A program made the translations under genes and the position numbers. DNA of 64,000 bases from Odoribacter sp. UBA944 (GTDB lineage Bacteria; Bacteroidota; Bacteroidia; Bacteroidales; Marinifilaceae). The stretch lies in contig DBDA01000051.1 of assembly GCA_002293375.1 (NCBI GenBank), forward strand, positions 1 through 64,000. Reading direction: 5' to 3'. The notes below the pieces were generated by a model. The model made no database searches, was not told the origin of the DNA, and worked only from the letters and a program-made list of their open reading frames with translations. Of the stretch, positions 1 through 6,370 are shown piece by piece (the stretch's first letter is position 1; each line of letters begins with the position of its first letter).

Positions 1-284
1 TCGGAGGTCGACCCGCTTTTGCGGCGCCAAAGCGTCCGCTCGCGGGGCAGCATATCGACGATGATTCCGCGCCCCTCGTCGAACGGCTGAAAGATCACCC
101 AGTCGCCCGTGCAGGGCAACTCACCCTCACCCCGACCGTACATCATCGCGCCCGTGAGTTCGCATTGGAACAGTCCATCCCCGGCCACGACTTCGTAGCA
201 GGTGCGGTGCACTACCGCCACCCGTCCGTAGGGCAGTGAGTTATGAATTGATTGTTGTTTAAGAAGGTTCAGAGGTCGCACCAT
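1..284 (-). CDS. rsgA: Ribosome small-subunit-dependent GTPase A, N-terminal part (cut by window edge)
   Basis: Reading the minus strand from the ATG at 284 gives 94 open codons that run off the window start. The translation carries the RsgA OB-fold: GRVAVVHRTCYEV near residue 20, ELPCTGDWV around residue 60, then MLPRERTLWRRKSG, the loop that precedes the circularly permuted GTPase domain. RsgA is a ribosome-assembly GTPase that checks late 30S maturation. The GTPase and zinc domains lie outside the window. A consensus promoter and a structured leader of about 150 nt sit upstream. Identification is from recognisable family motifs; the start is the first ATG in frame and fits the usual length of the N-terminal domain. 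Confidence 0.85.
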   Translation of the reverse strand, partial: MVRPLNLLKQQSIHNSLPYGRVAVVHRTCYEVVAGDGLFQCELTGAMMYGRGEGELPCTGDWVIFQPFDEGRGIIVDMLPRERTLWRRKSGSTS

Positions 285-438
285 CCGTAATTATATAATT
301 CGAACATTGTTGTAATTGTAAGGTTTTGGAAATAAAAAACTCGCCTCCGGAAGAACATCCGGAGAAGGAACGAGAGTGCGATCCGCGCATCAAATGCGCC
401 GACCGCTTACCTTACAATATCCGTAGAGTTACGTTTCA
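285..438 (-). promoter_or_regulatory. Structured 5' leader of rsgA with a terminator-like hairpin
   Basis: Downstream of the minus-strand promoter the transcript would contain three structures. A 10-bp arm at 409-418 is the exact reverse complement of 315-324. A GCGCAT/ATGCGC hairpin lies at 385-399. A strong stem (345-351 with 358-364, extended by 340-343 with 371-374) is followed by six U (334-339), like an intrinsic terminator. The outer arm closes only if RNA polymerase passes the U tract. This could be an attenuator, a riboswitch-like leader, or a short RNA that ends at about 334. I recognise no Rfam family. Structure is seen in sequence; function is inferred. Confidence 0.5.
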
Positions 439-444
439 CGGGGG

Positions 445-475
445 CAAAGATAGTGCAAGCAGAGAGGAATGCAAA
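445..475 (-). promoter_or_regulatory. Consensus sigma-ABfr promoter for the rsgA leader
   Basis: On the minus strand TTTG (472-475) and TATCTTTG (445-452) are separated by 19 nt, a full match to the Bacteroidota pattern TTTG-N19-21-TAnnTTTG. Transcription would start near 438. A second -7-like box on the plus strand, TAACTTTG at 483-490, lacks a good -33 partner and may once have served the dead sirtuin gene. Confidence 0.7.
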
Positions 476-555
476 ATTTATTTAACTTTGTTTTCCTCCT
501 TCGCGCCTCAGGCAAGTTTGAGATAAGTATAATGATCGACAAAGAAATAATTACA

Positions 556-839
556 ATGAAAATAGTAGTTTTTACAGGAGCGGGCATCAGTCGTGAAAGT
601 GGGATCGCGACGTTTCGCGATAGCGACGGGCTTTGGGCGAACTACCGCATCGAGGATGTCTGCACACCGGAGGCTTTGACGCGCAACCGCGAGGGCGTGA
701 TCTGCGCCCGAACACACCGCTCTACCTCATCGATCCCAACACGCCTGACCTGCACGCCAACAACCTGCACATCATCCGTGAAACAGCGACGGTGGGGGTG
801 GTAGAACTTGTCGAAAAACTGATCAAACAACACACATGA
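556..839 (+). pseudogene. Sirtuin (NAD-dependent deacylase) with a large out-of-frame internal deletion
   Basis: The ATG at 556 opens MKIVVFTGAGISRESGIATF, the GAGxS NAD-binding motif of SIR2/CobB proteins, and continues about 47 residues to TPEALTRN. The sequence then jumps, in another frame, to TPLYLIDPNTPDLHANN and VVELVEKLI, which is the sirtuin C-terminus, ending at the TGA at 837-839. The catalytic histidine, the zinc-binding cysteines and most of the Rossmann core (about 140 codons) are gone. The junction lies near 690-710. The frame change means no short in-frame product survives. It is a relic, not a small gene. Confidence 0.85.
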
Positions 840-920
840 AAACAGACCCAAAATATTTCAAGACGTGAGCCGAGTGGCGCAAGTGGTTGACCGGGAACTT
901 CGAGGCCTCCGAGGGAATTT
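836..920 (+). pseudogene. Remnant of a YdeI/OmpD-associated family gene
   Basis: An ATG overlaps the sirtuin stop by 2 nt (ATGA), as in a coupled operon. The frame reads MKTDPKYFKT, then an in-frame TGA at 866-868, then AEWRKWLTGNFEASEG, which resembles the N-terminus of YdeI/OmpD-associated proteins (FxTxxEWRxWLxxN). After about 920 the similarity stops and the hipT gene ends on the other strand at 948. Both the nonsense codon and the truncation argue for decay together with the neighbouring sirtuin. The family call rests on a short match. Confidence 0.55.
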
Positions 921-947
921 GCATAAGAAAGGTCTGTAAAATTCATA

Positions 948-1880
948 TCACAAAATAGCCCATCTTTCCTGGATCAATGCTTTGTACTTTTCCTTCATTT
1001 CATCCGGAAGGAACGAAGAATTTATACATACAAACCACTCCGGTAGCACTTTACTGAATTTCTCATACACGTTTTCTATGGCCTTATCCTCCACCCTTAT
1101 TGGTTTTAAAAGACTATCAAAATCGGCTTTCTTCAACTTGCGTTTTTTGCCATTCAGTGTCAGCGCCAGTTCTTCATTGTCATTTGGAATAACCAGTTTG
1201 GTTGATAAAAGGTCGTAAGCTGGAGCCAGTACGTATTCTCCCGCCTTTTTGTAAAGCGAAAAGTTTTTCAGGTGCATGTCTGCATTGCCGGTCAGGTAGC
1301 AGAATAACAGTACTTCGAAATAGTTGATGACATCTAATACCGGATAGGCCGAGAATTCTACTATCTTTTTGGCAATCTGCTCGTGGGAACCTTTGTATTT
1401 TTGTTCGGTCAGTTTCTCTGTTAGTTGACACATATCTTCCATCGGTATTTTACCGGCTTTCTTGTCGCGATCTATCCGCTTGGTAATGTATGCCAATGAA
1501 TTATCCTGAAACCGTATCAGGGAATGAGGAACCGTTTTAATCCGGGCGAGTTCTGCCAGGTGCATGGTTAAATCCTCGTTTTCAGGAAGCGACGGATATT
1601 GTTCTGTTTGGGGTTTGAGGATGTATCCACCCCACAAACCTACTATGGTGAAACGCTTTTCGCCCCCTTTTTCTTTTACCAAGTCAACTGACAGTTTCGG
1701 CTGAACGCCTGTAATGGTAACCTGTGAGCGCACCACTTCCAACGCCAACGATTCCATGTCGGCTTTGGTATAAGGGAGTACGGGCGGAACGGCTGTTCCA
1801 AATATTTTTTTTGAACATGGTGGGTGAAAATCAACCTGTCCCTGTTCTAAGGGCTGGTAACAATATAAACATTTTTCCAT
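948..1880 (-). CDS. HipT-like serine/threonine kinase toxin
   Basis: A 310-residue HipA C-terminal kinase. The start is the ATG at 1880, 2 nt after the hipS-like stop. A longer frame from 1934 would overlap hipS and is less likely. Visible motifs: a small Cys/His cluster CLYC (residues 4-7) and HPPC (19-22); the ITGVQPKLS loop near 56-64; the ATP-binding lysine in GGYILKP (K89); the catalytic loop GNADMHLKN (D201, N206); and AYDLLS (D223, metal binding). HipA-type kinases phosphorylate aminoacyl-tRNA synthetases and halt translation. The regulatory N-terminal subdomain of classical HipA is absent here and is encoded by the preceding gene, as in HipBST systems. All kinase residues appear intact, so the toxin is probably active. 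Confidence 0.85.
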   Translation of the reverse strand: MEKCLYCYQPLEQGQVDFHPPCSKKIFGTAVPPVLPYTKADMESLALEVVRSQVTITGVQPKLSVDLVKEKGGEKRFTIVGLWGGYILKPQTEQYPSLPENEDLTMHLAELARIKTVPHSLIRFQDNSLAYITKRIDRDKKAGKIPMEDMCQLTEKLTEQKYKGSHEQIAKKIVEFSAYPVLDVINYFEVLLFCYLTGNADMHLKNFSLYKKAGEYVLAPAYDLLSTKLVIPNDNEELALTLNGKKRKLKKADFDSLLKPIRVEDKAIENVYEKFSKVLPEWFVCINSSFLPDEMKEKYKALIQERWAIL

Positions 1881-1882
1881 GA

Positions 1883-2206
1883 TCACTGCATTTGAATAGG
1901 TCGAACACTTACCGCCCCTATACAATCTTTGCAACAGGCAAGCAGCAAGGACATGCGGTCGCGATTATCGATTTTCCAATTCTTTTCGGCAATATCCAAC
2001 AACCAACCTTCGGGAATAAGCCCGTCGAAGAAAGGATGCAGCACATTGCTGACACAGGGTTTATCGGTCAACGGTAAGGTGAGGCTTACCGGTGCGGCAT
2101 TTTTTCTTGCCAAATAGGCAGGGTCATACACAAATGTATAGCCGTTCTCATCTTCTGTGAGCGTACCCGCCGGATCGTCGTATATGAATATTTTAGCCTG
2201 TTTCAT
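1883..2206 (-). CDS. HipS-like antitoxin (free HipA N-terminal subdomain)
   Basis: A 107-residue protein that matches the N-terminal subdomain of HipA, with the typical FFDGLIPEGWLL segment near residues 59-70. It overlaps the upstream HTH gene by 4 nt (ATGA) and ends 2 nt before the kinase gene, so the three genes are translationally linked. In the characterised HipBST system this small protein, not HipB, neutralises the kinase. That role is inferred here from order, size and domain split. It could instead be annotated simply as a HipA N-terminal domain protein. Confidence 0.75.
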   Translation of the reverse strand: MKQAKIFIYDDPAGTLTEDENGYTFVYDPAYLARKNAAPVSLTLPLTDKPCVSNVLHPFFDGLIPEGWLLDIAEKNWKIDNRDRMSLLLACCKDCIGAVSVRPIQMQ

Positions 2207-2427
2207 TGCCCTATCAGATTATTTCTGTCCATGGGAACAACTCCCAATTGCATCCCGAACAATTTTAATACTTGGTTTACCTTGTCCATTTTCAGGGTTT
2301 CCTTACCCTGTTCCAGCTCACGCAGGAAACGCAACCCTACTCCTGCTTTCTGTGCAAACTCTTCACGTGAAAATCCAAGTGCTTTGCGCTTTGTTTTCAC
2401 ATATTCATTAAACGATAGATTATTCAT
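2203..2427 (-). CDS. HipB-like XRE-family helix-turn-helix repressor
   Basis: A 74-residue protein with one HTH_3 domain: SREEFAQKAGVGLRFLRELE at about residues 20-39 forms helices 2 and 3. It is first in the operon, overlaps hipS by 4 nt, and its start codon lies 6 nt inside the nearest operator copy. Its expected job is autorepression of the operon, with HipS and HipT as possible co-repressors. It lacks any extra C-terminal domain. The even array of upstream sites supports a DNA-binding role. Confidence 0.8.
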   Translation of the reverse strand: MNNLSFNEYVKTKRKALGFSREEFAQKAGVGLRFLRELEQGKETLKMDKVNQVLKLFGMQLGVVPMDRNNLIGQ

Positions 2428-2432
2428 ATTCG

Positions 2433-2530
2433 ATACCTCTTCGGGTACAAATATAGTAAATATTTTTGAAATGACACCTTTTCGGGTATTGTTTTATATG
2501 ATCACTTTCAAATAACACCCGAAAGGGTAT
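2433..2530. promoter_or_regulatory. Three phased operator copies upstream of the hipBST-like operon
   Basis: Three 16-bp sites fit AYACCYYTTCGGGTRY: 2433-2448, 2474-2489, and 2515-2530 (the last in the reverse orientation). Start-to-start spacing is exactly 41 bp each time, close to four helical turns, so all three sit on one face of the DNA. The first touches the -7 box and leader, and the second covers the -33 region. This layout suits cooperative repression by the HTH protein. Confidence 0.7.
2448..2455 (-). promoter_or_regulatory. -7 box of the hipBST-like promoter
   Basis: TATATTTG on the minus strand fits TAnnTTTG. It lies 20 nt upstream of the HTH start codon, so the leader would be short, and it abuts operator 1. 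No clear TTTG is seen at the -33 position. Confidence 0.5.
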
Positions 2531-2542
2531 TCATTTAAAGGA

Positions 2543-2605
2543 GTGGGGGCAATCTTTCCCCCACAAAAACAGAGAGTGCCCCATTTAGGGACACTCTCCT
2601 TTTTA
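2543..2605. terminator. Two hairpins, the second a bidirectional terminator, after nifJ
   Basis: GAGAGTG (2572-2578) pairs with CACTCTC (2592-2598), with A and T tracts on either side, so it can end transcripts in both directions. It mainly serves the nifJ transcript coming from the right. A second perfect stem, GTGGGGG/CCCCCAC at 2543-2564, lies next to it. Confidence 0.65.
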
Positions 2606-2638
2606 CTGTCCGTTTTGTAAACGGAGCAAATAGCAAAG

Positions 2639-5600
2639 TTATTCGCCGTACTTCATGGCGGCGCGGCGTTTGTAGCCGTCGTAACGCCATTTGGCATTCT
2701 CTTCCGTGGTGGCGAACAGGCGTTCGGCATCGGCGGGAGCGGCTTTCAACAGCGAGTTGAAGCGTACTTCACCCATCAGGAAGGCGCGGAATTGGCTGTA
2801 ATCCGGCTCTTTGGAATCCAGGGTGAACGGGTTCTTCCCTTCGTCTTCCAACTGCGGGTTGTAGCGGTACAGTTGCCAGTAGCCGCACTCAACGGCCTTC
2901 TTCTCCTCTTCTTGCGATTTGCCCATGCTGGCTTTCAGCCCGTGGTTGATACAGGGAGCGTACGCAATGATCAGAGAGGGGCCGGGATAGGCTTCGGCTT
3001 CTTTCAGCGCTTTCATGTACTGTGCCTGGTTTGCGCCCATAGCCACCTGTGCCACGTACACGTACCCGTAAGACATCGCCATGGCGCCCAGGTCTTTTTT
3101 GCGAACCCGCTTCCCGCCGGCGGCAAATTTAGCTACGGCCCCGGTCGGAGTGGATTTGGAGGACTGACCTCCGGTATTGGAGTACACCTCGGTGTCAACG
3201 ACCAAAATGTTGACATCCTGTCCGCTGGCCAATACGTGGTCAACACCGCCGTAACCGATGTCATATCCCCAACCGTCACCGCCGAAAATCCACTGGGATT
3301 TCTTGGTGAAGTACTGTTTCAGGGAGAGGATCTCTTTCGCCGCGGCAGCGCCGTCTTTGGACAAGGCGGCAACCAACGCGTCGCTCAACGCAATGGTCTT
3401 GTCGCCGTCGGTGTACCCGGCCGCCCACGCTTTGGCGGCTGCATTGGTATCAGCGGAGAGTGAGGAGGTGTGTTCTTCCAACAGGCGTTTTACCCGTTCC
3501 CGCAGGCGGTTGGCCCCTTCGGCCATACCGAAACCGAACTCGGCGTTGTCCTCGAAGAGGGAGTTCGCCCAAGAAGGGCCGCGCCCGCTCTTGTAGTTGG
3601 TGCAGTAGGGAGTAGAGGGGGCGGAAGCGCCGTAGATGGAGGTACAGCCCGTGGCATTGGCCACCATCATCCGTTCTCCGAATAATTGGGTGATCAGTTT
3701 GATGTAAGGCGTCTCGCCGCAACCGGCGCACGCTCCGGAGAATTCAAATAAAGGTTGTACGAACTGTGAATTTTTCACGTTGTTGGGTTCTACCACCTGT
3801 TTGTAGCCGACTTTCTTGTCCAAATGGAGCCAACGGCCGATCTCCGCTTCCTGGCTTGCCAGCGGTTTCATCACCAACGCTTTGGTTTTGGAAGGACAAA
3901 TGTCGGCGCAGTTCCCGCAACCCGTACAGTCGAGCGGGGAAACCTGCATGCGGAATTGATAGCCGGCCAACTCTTTGCCGGTGGCGGGTTTTACAACGGT
4001 CCCGGCGGGAGCGGCGGCCACCTCGGCATCCGTCATCAGGAAGGGGCGGATGGCAGCGTGAGGGCACACGTAGGCACACTGGTTGCACTGGATGCAGTTG
4101 TCCGCCTGCCACTCCGGCACGTGTACGGCAATACCGCGTTTTTCGTATTTGGAGGTTCCGCAGGGGAAGGTCCCGTCTTCAATGCCGTTGAAGGCACTCA
4201 CCGGCAGGTCGTCCCCTTTCTGTGCGTTCATCACGTCTACCACTTTGCGGATAAATTCCGGCCGATCGGCGGCCTCTTTTTCCGCTTCAACCGGCAGGTT
4301 TTTCCAGTCGGCCGGAATGGCTACTTTTTGCAGGTTCTTGTCCAGACCGCCGGCGTCTACGGCGGCGTTGTTCATGTTGATAACCGCCTCGCCCTTGGTG
4401 CCGTAAGATTTCACAATGGCAGCCTTCATCTCTTTCACGGCCAGGTCATACGGGATGACGTTGGTGATCTTGAAGAAAGCGCTCTGCATGATGGTGTTGG
4501 TCCGGTTGCCCAATCCCAACTCCTGGCCGAGTTTGGTCCCGTTGACGATGTAGAAATTGATCTCGTTTTCGGCCATGTACCGCTTCATGCTGTTCGGCAG
4601 GTGTTTCACCGTCTCCTCCGCATCCCACAGGGAGTTCAGGAGGAAGGAGCCACCTTTTTTCAGACCTTTCAGCACATCGTACTGGTGGATATACGCCGGA
4701 ACGTGGCAAGCCACAAAGTCGGGCGTGGTGATCAGGTAGGTGGAGCGGATCGGTTCGTCACCGAAACGGAGGTGGGAAGCTGTAAAACCGCCTGATTTTT
4801 TGGAGTCGTAAGCGAAATAGGCCTGACAGTATTTGTTGGTGGCTTCCCCGATGATCTTGATGGAGTTTTTGTTGGCGCCTACCGTACCGTCCGAACCCAA
4901 TCCGTAGAATTTGGCTTCGTAGGTGGCGTCGGAAGTCACCTTCACCTCTTGTTCCATCGGCAGCGACTTAAAGGTCACATCGTCCACAATCCCTACGGTA
5001 AAGCCGGATTTCGGCTCGTTCATCGCCATGTTTTTGTAGATGCCGATAATCTGGCCCGGAGTAACGTCTTTCGACCCCATTCCGTAGCGTCCGCCGATGA
5101 TCAACGGAGCATTCGCTTTTCCGTAGAAAATATCTTTTACATCCAAGTACAACGGGTCTCCGTTGGCGCCCGGTTCTTTGGTGCGGTCCAGCACAGTGAT
5201 CCGTTTTACGGAGGCGGGCATGGCTTCCAGGAAGTATTTGGCGGAGAAGGGGCGGTACAGATGTACGGCGATCATCCCTACCTTTTCCCCGTTAGCCACT
5301 TTGTAGTCGATCACTTCGCGGATGGTGTCGGTAACGGAACCCATGGCGATGATAATGTTTTCGGCATCGGGCGCTCCGTAATAGTCAAACGGGCGGTATT
5401 TCCGTCCGGTGATCCGGGAAACTTCGTTCATGTAGTCGGATACGATCTCCGGCAGCGCTTCGTAGAATTTATTGCAGGCTTCACGTCCCTGGAAGTAGAT
5501 GTCCGGGTTTTGCGCCGTACCTCTGGTGACGGGTGCGTCCGGGTTCAGGGAGCGGTGGCGGAAAGCTTCGATCGCTTTCATGTCTACCAAGCCTCTCAAC

Positions 5601-6175
5601 TCTTCCATGTCCAACGCCTCAATTTTCTGAATTTCGTGAGAGGTACGGAAACCGTCAAAGAAACTCAGGAAGGGCACGCGTCCTTTGATGGCCGAAAGGT
5701 GTGAGACAGCAGAAAGGTCCATCACCTCCTGTACGGAACCGGCAGCCAGCATGGCGAAACCGGTCTGACGGGCTGCATATACGTCTGCATGGTCACCGAA
5801 AATATTCAGGGCGTGGGCGGCCAATGCACGGGCGCTTACGTGAAATACGCAGGGCAGCAGTTCACCGGCGATCTTGTACATGTTGGGGATCATCAGCAGC
5901 AATCCCTGGGAAGCGGTGTAGGTTGTCGTCAACGCACCTGCCTGCATGGAACCGTGTACGGCTCCGGCAGCTCCGGCTTCCGATTGCATCTCAATGACAC
6001 GTACGGTCTCCCCGAACATGTTTTTACGGCCTTTCGCCGCCCACTCATCCACGTTTTCCGCCATGGGGGAAGAGGGGGTGATGGGGTAGATACAGGATAC
6101 TTCGCTGAACATATACGCGATATGGGCAGCAGCGGCATTTCCGTCACAGGTAATGAATTTTTTCTCTTTTGCCAT
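2639..6175 (-). CDS. nifJ: Pyruvate:ferredoxin (flavodoxin) oxidoreductase
   Basis: A full-length 1178-residue single-chain PFOR. It cleaves pyruvate with CoA to acetyl-CoA and CO2 and passes electrons to ferredoxin, the central step of anaerobic pyruvate metabolism. Visible parts: the pyrimidine-binding domain I with IYPITPSS near residue 29; two ferredoxin-like 4Fe-4S motifs, CIQCNQCAYVCP (about 693) and CTGCGNCADICP (about 748); the C-terminal cluster cysteines in CAGCGE (about 815); and the thiamine diphosphate site GDGWGYDIG (about 968) with SNTGGQSSKS further on. It is a single-gene transcript with its own promoter upstream and terminator downstream. A short leader of about 90 nt precedes it. 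Nothing looks damaged. Confidence 0.95.
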   Translation of the reverse strand: MAKEKKFITCDGNAAAAHIAYMFSEVSCIYPITPSSPMAENVDEWAAKGRKNMFGETVRVIEMQSEAGAAGAVHGSMQAGALTTTYTASQGLLLMIPNMYKIAGELLPCVFHVSARALAAHALNIFGDHADVYAARQTGFAMLAAGSVQEVMDLSAVSHLSAIKGRVPFLSFFDGFRTSHEIQKIEALDMEELRGLVDMKAIEAFRHRSLNPDAPVTRGTAQNPDIYFQGREACNKFYEALPEIVSDYMNEVSRITGRKYRPFDYYGAPDAENIIIAMGSVTDTIREVIDYKVANGEKVGMIAVHLYRPFSAKYFLEAMPASVKRITVLDRTKEPGANGDPLYLDVKDIFYGKANAPLIIGGRYGMGSKDVTPGQIIGIYKNMAMNEPKSGFTVGIVDDVTFKSLPMEQEVKVTSDATYEAKFYGLGSDGTVGANKNSIKIIGEATNKYCQAYFAYDSKKSGGFTASHLRFGDEPIRSTYLITTPDFVACHVPAYIHQYDVLKGLKKGGSFLLNSLWDAEETVKHLPNSMKRYMAENEINFYIVNGTKLGQELGLGNRTNTIMQSAFFKITNVIPYDLAVKEMKAAIVKSYGTKGEAVINMNNAAVDAGGLDKNLQKVAIPADWKNLPVEAEKEAADRPEFIRKVVDVMNAQKGDDLPVSAFNGIEDGTFPCGTSKYEKRGIAVHVPEWQADNCIQCNQCAYVCPHAAIRPFLMTDAEVAAAPAGTVVKPATGKELAGYQFRMQVSPLDCTGCGNCADICPSKTKALVMKPLASQEAEIGRWLHLDKKVGYKQVVEPNNVKNSQFVQPLFEFSGACAGCGETPYIKLITQLFGERMMVANATGCTSIYGASAPSTPYCTNYKSGRGPSWANSLFEDNAEFGFGMAEGANRLRERVKRLLEEHTSSLSADTNAAAKAWAAGYTDGDKTIALSDALVAALSKDGAAAAKEILSLKQYFTKKSQWIFGGDGWGYDIGYGGVDHVLASGQDVNILVVDTEVYSNTGGQSSKSTPTGAVAKFAAGGKRVRKKDLGAMAMSYGYVYVAQVAMGANQAQYMKALKEAEAYPGPSLIIAYAPCINHGLKASMGKSQEEEKKAVECGYWQLYRYNPQLEDEGKNPFTLDSKEPDYSQFRAFLMGEVRFNSLLKAAPADAERLFATTEENAKWRYDGYKRRAAMKYGE

Positions 6176-6271
6176 CTCTAAGTCTAATTAAATGAAGTAG
6201 TTATTGTACATTTTATGTTTTTTAAAGAATAGGGTCCGGATTACTCCATACCACAATCACACAACGACATA

Positions 6272-6279
6272 CAAAAGTA
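6272..6279 (-). promoter_or_regulatory. -7 box of the nifJ promoter
   Basis: TACTTTTG on the minus strand fits TAnnTTTG. The -33 position (about 6299-6302) reads TTCG, a weak match. It lies just beyond the rho terminator. Confidence 0.45.
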
Positions 6280-6310
6280 ATATTCTTTTGGTATTTTCCG
6301 AAGGGATACA

Positions 6311-6340
6311 AAAAAAGCTGCCTTTTCGGGCAGCTTTTTT
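6311..6340. terminator. Intrinsic terminator of rho
   Basis: A perfect 12-bp inverted repeat AAAAAAGCTGCC / GGCAGCTTTTTT with a short loop. It ends the minus-strand rho transcript 30 nt after its stop. The symmetric A/T arms make it bidirectional. Confidence 0.8.
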
Positions 6341-6370
6341 CTATGGGTAGGTAAATGTTCAAATGCGTGC

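Noticed and set aside
340..374. Possible SRP (4.5S) RNA, because of CCGGAAGAA-like sequence
   Set aside because: The diagnostic SRP loop (GGAAGCAGC-type with symmetric internal loop) is absent; the stem fits an intrinsic terminator better.
326..526. Short plus-strand ORF across the rsgA leader
   Set aside because: It runs through the terminator hairpin and promoter of the opposite strand and has no recognisable protein features.
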